NCBI GenBank assembly: GCA_000442125.1 | Contig: KE546965.1 | Coordinates: forward strand, 1,798,001-1,862,000 | Length of the DNA stretch: 64,000 nt | From: Opeltia flavorubescens | Lineage: Eukaryota; Ascomycota; Lecanoromycetes; Teloschistales; Teloschistaceae | Direction: 5' to 3' | Shown: positions 31,525-44,157 of the stretch, one piece after another | Position numbering within the stretch: the first letter of the stretch is position 1 | Layout: the number at the start of each line of letters is the position of its first letter | Program-made: the position numbers and the translations under genes | The notes under the pieces: model-generated | What the model was told of the DNA's origin: nothing | The model's input: only the letters and a program-made list of their open reading frames with translations | The model's database searches: none

Positions 31525-34412
31525 ATGTTCTTTTTCTTTCTCTTCCTATTTGTTCGTTGTGTGTTTGTCTGCGCAGCCATATCAGATCATCGCCCTGTCT
31601 CGCTCCTTCAAGGCTCGAAGACCCAGCATTTTGGCAACAGTACTACCGACAGTCCTTACTGGCTTGCAGAGATTTCTCATCGGGGGAAAGCGCCATTCCA
31701 TGTAACCGGAGCAAACTCAAGCTTCATTGGTGAGAACAGCAGTGTCCATGCGAACAGTACCGGGAATTATTCAGTCTTCAGAAACGTTAAGAATTACGGA
31801 GCCAAAGGTCAGTGCTTCGATATCTCGAGAATCTTTCGTTTGAAAATGCTCTTCCCTGTTTCTAAATCAGCTGCTCTTGGTCTATGGCCCAAATCGACTC
31901 ACTCTGAGGACTAATCACTATCTATCAACGTTCTTGCTGACCTTCTTTAGGCAATGGTTTCACCGATGATACAGCTGCGATCAACCTAGCGATAAGCAGT
32001 GGTAATAGGTGTGCGCCGGGCGTATGCCAGTCGTCCACCACAACCCCAGCAATCGTTTATTTCCCTTCTGGCACTTACAGAATTTCTTCCCCGATCATCG
32101 ACTACTACTTCACTCAGATTATCGGCAACCCGAATAACCTTCCCGTCCTTAAAGCAACAGTAAATTTCTCAGCTAACGCCATTATTGATGGCAACCCATA
32201 TCTTCCAGGCAACGCAGATCATCCAGCAGGATTCCCTGGCTGGCAGGCAACAAATGTTTTCTATCGACAGATTCGAAACCTTGTGATTAATATAACCGAT
32301 GTGTCCCATAATTTGAGCGTTCAATGCATCCATTGGCCGACATCGCAAGCGACCAGCTTACAAAATATCCATTTCCTCATGAGCCAAGCGAAAGGAACCC
32401 AGCATCAAGGCATCTTCATTGAAGAGGGTACAGGAGCCTTCCTCAAGCATGTGCTCTGAGGCAAGGCTAAGCAGTTCGTCTAGGATCCGGTGGCTTCATG
32501 AGTGATCTGACCTTCAATGGTGGGCAGAATGCTGCCAGCTTCGGAAATCAGCAATTCACTGTCCGCAATTTCGTCATCAATAACGCCAATAATGCAATTA
32601 ATATGATCTGGGATTGGGGTATGCCATTCTCCACTTCGACCAAGTTTACCACTTTTACTCTACTTACAAGATGTAGGTTGGACATTCCAGTCTATCAAGA
32701 TCAAAAATTGCAGTGTCGGCTTGAACATTACGAATGAATCCCCAACCTCGCAAACCGTCGGCTCCGCACTCTTTATTGATAGCTCTATCTCTAATACCCC
32801 GATCGGCATCTTGACAAGCCATAGAAAGAATGCCACCTTTACCAATGGTAGTTTGGCACTCGAAAACATCCAATTAGATAATGTACGAAATGCAGTTCAA
32901 GGACTCGATAATACGACCTTGCTCGCTGGTACAAGGAACAGCGGTCCCCGCACCATCGCCGCTTGGGCTCAAGGCCGCTCATACGACCGTTTACGCCCAA
33001 AATCCATCGCTGGCCCAATCTCGCCATTTGCAAGGCCCCAAGCCCTCCTTGATAGCTCCACCAGGAAGTTCTACACACGTTCCAAGCCCCAGTACGATAA
33101 AGTCCCTGTATCTAGGTTCATGAGCGCTCACTCTCAAGGTGCTACTGGTGACGGTAAGACAGACGATACAAAATCTCTACAAAGACTCTTCACGCGTGCA
33201 GCTAGCTCCGGCAAGATCGTCTTCCTAGACTCAGGAGTGTACAGGATCACACGTACACTCTACGTACCGAGAGAAACAAAGATCGTGGGCGAAGCGTACC
33301 CTCTGATCCTGTCCAGCGGGCCCTTCTTTGCCAAAATGTCAGATCCTCAACCGGTTGTTCAAGTCGGTAAGCAAGGTGAAAAGGGTTGCGTCGAGCTTTC
33401 AGATTTCGTTGTCGGTACCCAAGGCCCTCAAGCAGGCGCGGTGGGCATTGAATGGAATCTTGTATCTGAGGGCACTCCGTCGGGCATGTGGGATGTACAT
33501 GTACGCATTGGAGGCTTTGCGGGCTCAAAATTACAGCTAGCTGACTGTGCTGCTACGCCTGAGTCGCCGAGTGTGAACGAGGAATGTATAGGCGCTCATA
33601 CATCGATGCATGTCACTGCTGGAGTTCGTGGCTTGTATATGGAGAACGTGTGGCTGTGGACGGCGGATCACGATCTTGATGATCCCGTTTTTAAGAATAT
33701 TACCGTCTACAATGGACGTGGATTGAACATGCAAGCCGCTGGTGAGGTTTGGCTGTGAGTGTTTCTACATCTCTTCCCATCCGAAGGCCATGAAGATGAT
33801 AGCCCTTCCACGAAGGATCTCGCTAACCATACCACAATTCACAGCGTTGGAACATCAGTAGAACACCACACCCTATACCAATACCAACTCTCCAACACCC
33901 GCAACATCTTCCTCGGTCAAATGCAATCGGAAACCGCATACTACCAACCCTCACCCAGCGCACCTGCTCCTTTCACCTCTGACCGGACATTACTGGACCC
34001 TCCTCCTTGCAGCGCCAAGAATGGAACGGGACAGTGCTCCGGCTGGGGTTTTCGTATCCTAGACTCGCAAGATATCGGCATCTACGGGGCTGGTCTCTAC
34101 TCGTTCTTCAACAACTACAATAATTGTAAGTCTTTCACCTTTCATTGCCTTCCCTGTTCACCTTAGGCGAGAGACCGTTCAAAGGACATATGACTGATGA
34201 GTGGTCCTTTAACAGCATGTTCATTCCCTCAATTCGAAGATTGCCAGCGGAGTATTTTCAGTATTGAGGGCTCATCGACTCGGAATGTGGGCGTCTTTGG
34301 CCTGAACACAGTTGGTGTTACTAGTATGGTCGATGTGGACGGTAGGAGTGTAATGCGGGCCAGGGACAATCGGAATGTTTTCCCGGATGGTGTTATCGTT
34401 TTTAGGAGGTAG
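31525..34412 (+). CDS. Secreted GH55 exo-beta-1,3-glucanase, copy 2
   Basis: Exons 31525-31807, 31951-32427, 32484-32618, 32677-33754, 33845-34125 and 34216-34412 give 816 residues. A very hydrophobic Phe-rich signal peptide covers about residues 1-18. Family features are GAKGNGFTDDTAAINLAI, TGDGKTDDTKSL, SGMWDVHVRIGG, ENVWLWTADHDLDD and EHHTLYQYQL. Compared with copy 1 it keeps the more standard WTADHDLD motif and has more Asn-X-Ser/Thr sites, especially in residues 30-95. Only the first intron (inside GAKG) matches copy 1 in position; all others differ. Predicted to be exported and to act on beta-1,3-glucan. All exons are in phase with no internal stop. Confidence 0.92.
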
Positions 34413-34761
34413 ATGTACGATATACTTTGTGTAAGAGACTTATACTTGTTGTGTGGGAAGTTCGGTTGCTTCAAAGGAAAGATTGATATGGCTTAACCTT
34501 CCTGCGACAAGGACATCGTCAGATTTCATTACAAAGATGGCGTTACTGGGAAGGTGGAAGGAGTTGCGAGTGGAACTTTTATTAGGAGATTATCTAGGGG
34601 CAAATGTTGATGGGCTTTCTACGTGACGAGGCAGGACCTCAACTGAGAGTAGTTTCGAATGCATAGACCAGGTTCTTCGTTTTTTGCGCGAAATTACATA
34701 TGTACATCATATATCAATTTCCAACATGATTATTTACACTCCCAAACAATATACACTATAT
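34413..34761. other. Intergenic, convergent 3' ends
   Basis: About 350 bp between the stops of GH55 copy 2 and the ferric reductase gene. AT-rich, no gene or repeat seen. Confidence 0.5.
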
Positions 34762-36609
34762 TCACCAAGTGAAACTCTCCTCCACGAAATCGACTACACC
34801 ATCCTGAACCTTCTCCCTCGCCGCAGCCCTCACCTCATCCGCAAATGCCCCGGGCCCGCATACTGTGATTGCCATCGCACCTGCCCTCTTCTCAAACTCC
34901 TCCTCGACAATCTTTCCCGGCTTGCACCTTCCCCCATACATCTGCACCTGTGTACTCCTGCTGACTACATCGCCCGCATGTTTCGGCTTCGTGACGAAAA
35001 GCAAGACCTTGAGAACTTGTCTTCGATGGGGCATCTGAAAGATCTCCGTCATCCACGGATGCACCCAGTCAAAGGCGTCTTGTGTACGAACAGACCAGAT
35101 GAGCACGATCTTACGAACGGCAGAGGTGGAGTCGTTGTATGTTTGGAGCAAGTCTCGAACGTGAGAGAGCTGGTGAGTGATGCCGACGCCGCCTGCGAAG
35201 AGGAGGACAGTGCCGTAGGAGTGAAGGGATTCGAGACCACCATAAGGTCCTTCAATGTACCCAGGGATATTGATGACGCCGGAAGGCGAAGCGAGGGCCT
35301 TTGCATGAAGCTTGGCGGTCATGCCTGATTTCTTGGACATGATTAGGGTGATTGAAGTGGTGGTTCGGGAAGGCAATGAGGGTCCAAGATCTTGAGTTGT
35401 GGAGGGCAGCTTCTCATCTTCGAGGGTCTTGTAGGGAGTCGGTCGAGTATCGTACCATGCGATCGAGAAGGGATGAGAACTGAGGGACCAAGTAAGAGTC
35501 GGGAAATGGGCGTAGACGTGGCAGCCCGGTCGGAGCTCCCAAGGTCGTTGAAGTTCGTAAGTGACTCTGCATGCTTCCGGAAGAGCCTCGACAGTGACAC
35601 GTGTGCTACTTGATAGGCTAAAATTGCGGTAGATGATCTTCGACCAACGAATGAAACGCTCGAGGAACCATAGAGCGATAGTCACGTAGACGTAGTTCGT
35701 TAGCGGGAGTTCGCCCTTGTGACCATGAATGGCAGCCCCGAGGAACGCGAAGAAGGCAAGGATCTGGTGAAGGTGTAGAAATGTCTCATAAGCCATATGA
35801 CGGATTGCCGACGAAGCTTGGATGAGGATGATAACCATGGCGATTACAGACACGAGACCCCACCCCAAGAAGGAATTACCATACAGAGCTCGCGCCATAC
35901 CATCTTGCTGGCCCATCATCTTATCGGCATAGTTCTTGGCTGCCATCCATGCAAATGTGTGAGCGAGCGACTCGATCACAACCAGCCTCGAGATCCATCG
36001 ATGGAAGATGTTGAATGTGTCGAAGCTGACTCGAAGCAGCGGAATGAGTGCATTATTGCGGCCAGCGAAAATCATCAAGGGCATCATATTGACGAATGCT
36101 AGATGGCCTGTGCGACCTCTCAGTTCGGCGAAGATGGCGGCTTTGTTGCATGATTTGTAGTTGAGAAAGCAGCAATATACGACGTTGCTTAGGATGTATA
36201 GAGTCAGCAGTGTGGTGTGAAACCGCGAAGGTATCGTCCCCATGTCCAGTCTTGCCAATGTGAGGTTCCGGTTGTGTCGTTTTCGGAACAACGGAGCGTA
36301 GACAAGGTTCTTCTTGAGCCATGGCCAAATGACTGAACCGTTCCGAGCCCAATATGACTGTTGTATCGGGTCTGTCCGGAGGTTGAAGAGGTGCCGTATT
36401 TTCGAGACGCCTCCCTGTACGAGTCTGCTGACTATGACGATTAGACACACGGTGATTATAGAAAGCCATAGCGAATATGTTGTGACATCGTCCATTTGTA
36501 GATTAACGCCCATTAGTCCATGTGTAAAATTGCTGGGCGCCATAGAGCAGATAGTGTAGTTCGACCCATCTTGTGGCCGTGGGAATCCATGTTCAGCGTT
36601 GCGAGACAT
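34762..36609 (-). CDS. Ferric reductase-like transmembrane oxidoreductase (FRE family)
   Basis: A single-exon gene of 615 residues from the ATG at 36609; further upstream the frame is open only through a GTG. A short N-terminal region with NFT and NYT glycosylation contexts precedes a first membrane segment (about residues 45-65). The ferric-reductase transmembrane domain follows, with the paired haem-ligand histidines in IFHRWISRLVVIESLAHTFAW and FLHLHQILAFFAFLGAAIHGH. The FAD-binding motif is HPFSIAW, the nucleotide-binding loop is LLFAGGVGITHQLS, and the end has VCGPGAFADEVR. Such enzymes move electrons from NADPH through FAD and two haems across the plasma membrane to Fe(III) or Cu(II) before uptake. 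It is divergent from a P450 gene. Confidence 0.92.
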   Translation of the reverse strand: MSRNAEHGFPRPQDGSNYTICSMAPSNFTHGLMGVNLQMDDVTTYSLWLSIITVCLIVIVSRLVQGGVSKIRHLFNLRTDPIQQSYWARNGSVIWPWLKKNLVYAPLFRKRHNRNLTLARLDMGTIPSRFHTTLLTLYILSNVVYCCFLNYKSCNKAAIFAELRGRTGHLAFVNMMPLMIFAGRNNALIPLLRVSFDTFNIFHRWISRLVVIESLAHTFAWMAAKNYADKMMGQQDGMARALYGNSFLGWGLVSVIAMVIILIQASSAIRHMAYETFLHLHQILAFFAFLGAAIHGHKGELPLTNYVYVTIALWFLERFIRWSKIIYRNFSLSSSTRVTVEALPEACRVTYELQRPWELRPGCHVYAHFPTLTWSLSSHPFSIAWYDTRPTPYKTLEDEKLPSTTQDLGPSLPSRTTTSITLIMSKKSGMTAKLHAKALASPSGVINIPGYIEGPYGGLESLHSYGTVLLFAGGVGITHQLSHVRDLLQTYNDSTSAVRKIVLIWSVRTQDAFDWVHPWMTEIFQMPHRRQVLKVLLFVTKPKHAGDVVSRSTQVQMYGGRCKPGKIVEEEFEKRAGAMAITVCGPGAFADEVRAAAREKVQDGVVDFVEESFTW

Positions 36610-38104
36610 AGCTGTAATTCGAGAGGACTTGAATTTGCTGTTAACCGCCTGCGGTGTATTACGGCTTGCACTGTACCGATAATTATTGGAGCTTGACAGC
36701 AGTAGAATCGAACCAAGAGCGGAGCGAAAGCTCCGGCGAGATACACCTACCGCTGGGTTTGAGGGATGCTCTGGGCCGTTTATTGAAACAATATTTGAGT
36801 ATATGATCAAATCCAAAAGTGACACCGAGGGAGGCCCAATATTATCTTGTGGCTGCTTGATAGAACAATGACGCTTTGTTAAATGATGAGGAATGGCCGC
36901 TTCGTCTTTGTTCGTGGTGGAAGCATCCTAATTAAAGATCCAAAATCTTTCTTTGTCACACGACTCGCAAGCTGGGTGCCTTGATGGCGACGAGGGGAAT
37001 CAGAGGTAAAAGTGAAAAGCTTGACGAGGCCAGCACGTCGATTACAAATGATTAAGAGAATATGATTTCGAATGTAAGAAATAAAGACCGATATGTGAGC
37101 TGTGCTTTTATGCAACGGAGTCAGTACTCTATGAGAAGATAATAAAGCCAAGGAAGAAAACCAGATTATGAGTCGGGGGGAGGCCATTGTTGTCATCAGG
37201 ACAATGGATGAAATATCGCAAAACAATGCGTTTCATTCGTCACGAATGGGACTCGAAAGAAAAAGGATAGGGTTCAAGACACATTGACAATAGGGAGGAA
37301 GATCATCATCCAATAGTCACGGAAAGGGGCTATGACTCTTCGTCGCAGAGGGATGCCAGCCGAGAGCTGGAGCCCATTGAGACTCAAGTAACCAGAGCTC
37401 TCGACACTGATGAAGCCTGAGCCTCTGGGACGCGTCATACTGGACAGCGTTCATGGCAAGAGCCATACGTGCTGCTTGAAGTTCTGAAACGTCGAGGGTG
37501 ATGGTAAACAGAAGTCGGATGAGGTTGACTGGTTCTCGACACTCAGCCCTAAAGTCGACCGCTTGCTCCTAATTCGCTACTAGCTCGGTCGTCATAAGGT
37601 ATCTCAGAGCATCGTGACTCACCCAATGAAATCTCGTCGCTGGCGACATTTGACCGCGACGCAATGGCTGTCGTTCCATTCGGTGAATATCATTGAGTCA
37701 ACGGATGTTTGATATAATCTGAATCGGTACAGCTCAATTAATACCTTTCTCAACACGGCTCGCCATGCTAGAAGCGCACCAATTAACAACGTACTCGAAT
37801 TGCATCTAGCACATCTCGCTCGTGTAGTTGCACGCCGTGTACAGGCGATGTTATAGCTCCCGGACCGAACAGCTATTGCTCCACTGACAGTTCGTACTAT
37901 CCATGCATAATTTGATGAAGATCCTTCTCTCTAGCTCGACATCGGGTGCTGTCACTCACCTCAAGCTTCAAGCTCGCCGCGTGCTGGCGCCAGAAGGTAA
38001 GGCGGGGCCAGGGTGAGATAGCTAAAGATATCATTATGTCGCACTTCCCTTCCTATGGAAGTATGCAAGACATCTTCCGTTAAATCTCGCATGTATGATT
38101 CAGC
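36610..38104. promoter_or_regulatory. Divergent promoter region, ferric reductase / P450
   Basis: About 1.5 kb between the two start codons. A GATAA core lies at 37138-37142, the type of site used by iron-responsive GATA factors, but the fuller ATCWGATAA consensus is not present. No other element can be named and no open frame here looks coding. Confidence 0.4.
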
Positions 38105-39747
38105 ATGATGGGTACCCTCCTGGCTATCCTGATACTCTCCGCTTTTTCCTTTATCATCTACAGTATTTATCTTCTCATTCTTCGAGTGTACTTGTCTCCA
38201 CTACAAAAGGTTCCAGGCCCAAAATTGGCAATCTGGTCCTTTTGGTATGAGTTCTACTACGACGTCGTGCTTCATGGCCGTTATACGTGGAAGATTGCCG
38301 ATCTGCACAAGCAATATGGACCAATCGTCAGGATAAATCCCTACGAGGTCCATATTGACGATCCAGACTTTTACGACGAGCTTTATGTGAGTGGAGGCAA
38401 GAGGAAAAGCGAACAGTGGAGCTGGACGGTAAGTTTCATACATCATCGCTGCTACTCTCATATGATCATCCCATAGGGAAGGAAAAGTGTTGGTGGAATT
38501 GTCAAGGAAGCTGTTCAAGCTGAAATCATACCATATTTCAGGTTCCCATGTTCGGCACTCCCAACAGCATTATCGCAACCGTTGACCATGACGTCCATCG
38601 CCGCCGTCGAGGTGCCTACTCCAATTTCTTCTCGAAGCAATCCATCCGCAAATATAGCCCTGTAGTACAATCCTGTGTTGATAAATTATGCGAACGTCTC
38701 GAGGAACATCAATCAACAGGTCAGAAGGTCAATCTGATGCACGCATACACAGCCTTCACTGGTGATGTCGTGACCGAGTACTCATTTCCTACTTCGTATG
38801 GCCTCCTCGACCAGCCAGACTTTGCGCCCGACTATTATGAGCTATGGATGAGTATCTTGAGCGGAAGTCATCTGCTGAAGCAGTTTCCCTGGATTTTTCC
38901 CTTGATGAGTACTTTCCCGCTCTGGTTTGTTGAAAGATACCTCCCCGATCTGGCGGTTTCCTACCGATGGCACAAGACATGGGCGCAGCAAATTCAGAAC
39001 ATTAAAGATGGAAGCGACGAGGTCGAGAAGAGGAGAGGACGGCCAAGTATCTTTGAGACACTGTTAGACTCTGACCTACCGCCTTTCGATAAATCAGTTG
39101 GTAGGCTGGTGGAAGACGCGCAGACTTTAGTAGGCGCAGGTTCCATCACCACGAGCCTTGCACTCGCTCTGGCTACCTACTACATCACCTGTGACCAGGC
39201 GATTGAGGCGAAACTTTTGAAAGAGCTAGAACTCGCATTGCCCGATCCGAACAATCCTCCACCACTTGTCGAGCTCGAACAACTTACTTATCTGTCCGCT
39301 GTCGTCCTCGAAACCCTCCGTATCAGCTATGGCGTATCTCATCGTCTCCAGCGTGTCTGCCCGGACCAAGCCATCACCTACAATTCCTACGTCCTCCCAC
39401 CTGGGACCCCTATAAGCATGAGCTCAGTCCACATCCATGATGATCCACTTATCTTTCCCGGACCCCGCACTTTTAGGCCAGAGCGATGGCTCCCACTCGA
39501 GACCGAAGGTGCACGTCTGCAGAAGTATATGGTGGCATTCAGCAAGGGCTCGAGACAATGTTTGGGTATGCATTTGGGGACGGCGGAATTGTACCTAGGA
39601 TTAGCCGGGGTATTTAAACGCTTCGGAGGGCAGCTGAGGATTGTGGACACCGTGAAGGAAAGGGATGTGGAGTTGACACATGATCTTTTTACGCCGACAG
39701 CTGAGCTGGATTCGAAGGGTATTTGTATGATTATTGAGAAGGCGTGA
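38105..39747 (+). CDS. Cytochrome P450, trichodiene oxygenase-like class
   Basis: Exons 38105-38428 and 38542-39747 give 509 residues from the ATG at 38105 (a second ATG follows at once). The 113-nt intron has a GTAAGT donor and a TTTCAG acceptor. An N-terminal membrane anchor covers residues 3-27, followed by the hinge VPGPKLAIW. The oxygen-binding I-helix is AGSITTS, the K-helix is ETLR, the PERF-like motif is FRPERW, and the haem loop is [10 protein letters not shown] with the ligand Cys448. Overall resemblance is to the CYP58/CYP561-like fungal P450s related to trichodiene oxygenase. Endoplasmic reticulum membrane monooxygenase. No terpene cyclase, PKS or NRPS gene is within the window, so a pathway cannot be assigned. 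Confidence 0.92.
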
Positions 39748-40164
39748 ATTATTCTCCGTTCGTCGTTAATGGAAGGCAAGAAATACCGTGACTGATTTGA
39801 TTATGATGTGTGCTCGTAGTCTACTGTGTTTCTGGTGAGCGCCTACGGATCATCTCTGGAAGCTCCCATCGCATCTGCTGTTCCAAGTATCTTTTTCTCC
39901 CAACATCACTGCTCGCACTTATCTTATATCGGAAAGCCGAGTGACATTTAAGAGAAATATATATCGATAGAAACGCGGTAAAGCGAACGAAATAAGCAGG
40001 ATCCGTTGAAAGATCGGGAAAAAAAGAGGGCACAGCTCGATTTGTTTTCTCCAATTGTGACTATCCAATCGAGGTGGGACCCCTATGGTCAACATATCGA
40101 TACCCGGCTCAAAGCCCAGAGATGAAACATCCTATCAACACAGCTGTCCCCATGACTCTCGCTA
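39748..40164. other. Intergenic, convergent 3' ends
   Basis: About 420 bp between the P450 and DUF6604 gene stops. No gene, repeat or structured element recognised. Confidence 0.5.
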
Positions 40165-43135
40165 TTAATCCACCGCTTCTTCACAGCTGAACCACTCTTC
40201 CTCCTCATCCTCATTTCTCTCCTCGCCACACCCCTCCTCCTCCTCCTCCTCCTCCCGCTCTGCTTCCTCCACATCCACCTCCAACCCCGCCAATCGCCTC
40301 CATTCCTTAACCATAAGTTCACAAACCCCCACATGATAACACCGCCCATCCTTCACCGGATGCCACCTCTCATCAATCTCCCACTTCCCGCCACCATACC
40401 CGTCCCCCCCAAATCCCATGGCCAAATCCGTGGACAGTTCCACGGCCAAATCCATCGCTGCCTTTTCGTCCGCCCCTTCTTTCGTTGGCCAACACCCCCT
40501 CCTCAAATCCTCCTCTCCCATCTCCCACGAACTGAAAAACTTCTCCACCGTCTCCCCCACACTAGCGAGCCATTTCCCCTTTGGATCGTCCAAGTGGCGT
40601 TCGAACAGAAACAGAGGCACCCAATGCAACCTTGTCATGAACGCTTCTCCGTGTAGATCGTTCTTGTCGAGATTGTACTGCTTGCAGAAACGCTTTTTGA
40701 CCATCTTTGACGTTACGATCTCTTGGAGGAGGCGATTACAGGTGAAATATGCATTGTAGAAGCTTGCGTCGAGTCGGGGCTGCTCCTCTTTGATGCGGTC
40801 TCGGAGATTGGTGAGGAAGGCGATAGGGTCGGCGTTGATGTCTTGCTGTGGGGAAGATGGCTTCGAGGGTGAAGACCGCAGTTTTTTGGGTGATGCATTC
40901 TTCCTCTCTTGGACAAGCTTAATGAGATCGGAGGAATGGGTGTTAGCTTGCTCGGCTGTCGGGCAGAATTCATTCTTCAGCGCTTGCATGGTTGGGCGAA
41001 GCTGCATTAGATCTCTGGGGCGAGTCTTATCGTTTACCCGCTTGGTGCTACCCTTGCGAGGCTTACCGGCGGCGAAGTACTTGAGCGAGAAGCCGAGGAT
41101 GACGAGGTAATCTAAGGAAGTCTCCAAGTTAGCATGTTCATTTGTAGTGGACCGAGAGCAGTAAAGCGTATCTCGAAAGTCCCAAGGTTGTAATGATACA
41201 AGGCATGATGGGTTTGAGAAAGACTTACGATTCCGGTATGCCTGTGGTTTGCTAGGCGCTTCACCGAGGAAAATATTCTCGGGCTCGTAAAGCTTTTCCA
41301 GCGCCTCAAGCATAGGTATAGGTGCGGAGATGCAGCCCTCCTTCTTCAGAGCGTTGTGAAGATGAAGGACCGCTGTGACATCATAGAGCTTGTCCGCAAG
41401 ACGTATTGATATCGCCTGCATCATAAGGCAAGTGGCCGCAGCGATGGTTCCACAAAACAAAGTCTGATGAGTGATGAGGAAATATGGTTTTTGGCTTTGG
41501 GATTCATACTCGTGATTAGGCAGATCACGGTAATAAGACCGACGCCAGCGCAACATCGGGTCGTCCGATGTAAAGCGATCGTAACTATCCACGAGCATCT
41601 GGTATGCTCGGCAAACCTCATCATGTACTTTGGTACGTTCTTGCAATGGCTTAATGATGGTGTCTCGATGGCGGAAAAGCCGGGAACGCACAACTTCCAA
41701 GTCGACATATGGTCGGAACGTTTGTTCGCCGAGAACAAGATGGATGTCGCAGAGGATCTGAAAGGCGAAAGCAATGTATAGATATACATGCTTCGCATCA
41801 AGCATGTGCTTGAAAGCATCGGTAAGTTTGTCTCGGATGGGTATGATCCTATGCCTCGCCTGCAAACATAGCTCGGGGAGGATATTATCCATCAGCGTCT
41901 TGCTTCTGACTAGTTTCTGCACCGAATTGAGCTTGGAGACATCTTCTCGAGGGTCATATACACGGTTGACTTTTGGCGTCCAAATTTTGATCCAGTCGCA
42001 AAAATACGACGAGTTGCATGTATGTTGGAAATCCTTGAGCATTTGTGTACTGAAGTAGAATATCGACTCAAGATCTTCCACGTCCTGCTCGACCCATGCG
42101 CTTGGCTCTGACTGCCAATGGTCCGTGATGTCAGGGAATAGTACCTCGATTAGTTCGTCCCAATAAGGACTTTCTGGAAAATCGACTCTGAATTTGTCTT
42201 CCCAATTGTGAGCGAGCTCGATGGCTGTATTTGTGACCGCTGTAGCATTGATGAGGCTGATACTTTCTTCTCGATATTCCGTCCAGGTTTCCTGAATGCC
42301 CTTTCGGGTCTTCTGTAGTCTCTCGAGCAAATCATACATCGCTATGAGCCTATCCTCGTCGGTTGATTCGGCTTCATAGATCTCTTTGGTCCCGATCGGC
42401 TGAGGCTCGATCTCTTCCGATCGATGAACTGGATCATCATCCGCCCCCAACAACTCTGTTATATCTGCCACGTCTTTAGGGTCCTCAACACTCAGCTTTG
42501 AAAACCGATGCCCATCTTCTGCGACTTCGTGGACATCTGCCACATCGTCAGACGGAGTGACATGTTGAAGTATTAGCACACTTGAAGAGTGTAGCTCAAG
42601 CATCGCAAGCACGTCTTTGAGTACGCCAGTGAAGTGGACGTGGTCTTCTGTACTTCGCTCAATCTACAGCATGTCGCCGTTAGCATCTCCTCACTATAGA
42701 AACGGAAAGATCGCTGGGAACTTGGAGAATACCCTAATATAAGGGTTTATTGCGCATAGAATTACTTACTAGAATATCTCCAACCATGTGCTTGCAAAAC
42801 CATGTAGTACATCTCTCACGGTCCGCGATAGACTTCTTGAGATATTCCATGATGTAGTTCGGAACGCTTCTTTTGTGCTTCTGCGCGGCAATAATGAAAT
42901 CCACTCGATCAACGATCTCGTAATATGGAACGGTATACTTGGTCGGCTTACTGGGATCATCCGATTGAAGTGTGCTAATGGAGCCGGATTTGCTATGTTT
43001 GGCTTTTTTGCTGGAGTTTGACGTTATTGGGTTTCGATAGCCGTATGAGTTAGATGTCGAGATAATCCAGTGCAAGATTGGCGACTCGTAAGCTTTATAT
43101 CTGCCGTAAGAAGTTGAAATCGCTTCAGGCAACAT
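40165..43135 (-). CDS. DUF6604 domain protein with acidic tail
   Basis: Exons 43135-42770, 42663-41229 and 41111-40165 give 915 residues from the ATG at 43135. The N-terminal part (SYGRYKAYESPILHWIISTS, YEIVDRVDFIIAAQK, SVPNYIMEYLKKSIADRERC) is the DUF6604 domain known from fungal proteins of 800-1000 residues. The rest is helical with no enzyme motif. The end is strongly acidic (runs of Glu), encoded partly by a CCT/AGG trinucleotide run at 40233-40253. The second intron is 117 nt, has GTAAGT, a GCTAAC branch and TTAG, and contains no stop, so reading through it would add 39 residues. I favour splicing. No signal peptide; probably soluble. Function unknown. Confidence 0.85.
40233..40253 (-). 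repeat. CCT/AGG trinucleotide run
   Basis: Seven tandem CCT units on the plus strand, read on the minus strand as a run of glutamate codons in the acidic tail of the DUF6604 protein. A potential length-variable microsatellite. Confidence 0.8.
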
Positions 43136-44157
43136 ATCGACCGTTTCGAAACGGATTGTAAATATTCATTCCGGGAGACCAAATCTGAGCCTAGAAGAAA
43201 GAGCGGGATCGCAAGCCATATATGTAGAAAAGCTCAACACTGAGATATATAATCAACAGATTCAACAGATTCAATGATTGTGATGGACATACAACCAGGC
43301 AGAATTTTCTGTAAACAATAAACATCATGCATTCAACATAAATTACATACTGAGAAATAAAGAAGAGTGATCCTTGCCATGAAGGAGAGTGGAATAACGA
43401 CGCTCCACCGCAACGACTACCATGCGCAACAGGGCGAGGGATACCTACTCGACTGGATGGACGCGAGCGACTGATCAAGAAATTTGAATATGCGAAGCCC
43501 ATCATGGCTCGCACTTAGTTTTCTTGGTCACGATCGCACGCAAACAGCATCATGTATCTCCCAAAAGTCGGTACTGTCACTTGTTAAAAAACATGCTAAG
43601 TGACAATTTCGGCTTCCTTCGATGGATTCATCGTTGAAATTCGGGTTCACTCCCCTGTGTAAGTATCAAACCTAATGAACGGATTAACAAAATTTGACCC
43701 TCCTATTCTGCAAGAAACACTCATTCAAATAGTATAGTAGTGCATGGAGACAGATAGTAGAATTCATATATTGCCAAATGAAAGGAACCCTGCACTAGAA
43801 TAGCGATCTAGCGAGAGATCGCAAGATATAACGACAAACAGCAGGAAATGGGAGAGGAGTAGCCTCATGATATCTGTACGACTCACTACCAGAGGGCGCT
43901 GACAAGGTACTGTGGGAGAAAGGCTGATAGAGAATGTGCAAAACTTACTACTATGGTACTTTCACAAGTACTAGAGTGGGAAAGCGATGAAAGCATCATT
44001 ACCAGAATACCCGCAGGGTAAATAAAAAAAGGGAGATCGTGCCAAAGGCTGACATGACAATACATACACACATAATATATCTATTTCTCAAAATGCCAGG
44101 GAATGGGATGAGCAAGTCTATGCTGTACATTCGACAAATTGTTTCTCGCCTTAAGAT
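43136..44157. other. Intergenic region upstream of DUF6604 gene
   Basis: About 1 kb between the DUF6604 start codon and the 3' end of the zinc-cluster gene, both minus strand. A short direct repeat (CAACAGATT twice) lies near 43255-43275. No gene recognised. Confidence 0.45.

Noticed and set aside
34684-35328. Plus-strand open frame of 214 codons
   Set aside because: Antisense to the NAD-binding end of the ferric reductase, whose domain identity is clear.
36610-36825. Upstream extension of the ferric reductase frame to a GTG
   Set aside because: Nuclear fungal genes start at ATG; the first in-frame ATG at 36609 precedes the first membrane segment and gives a normal protein.
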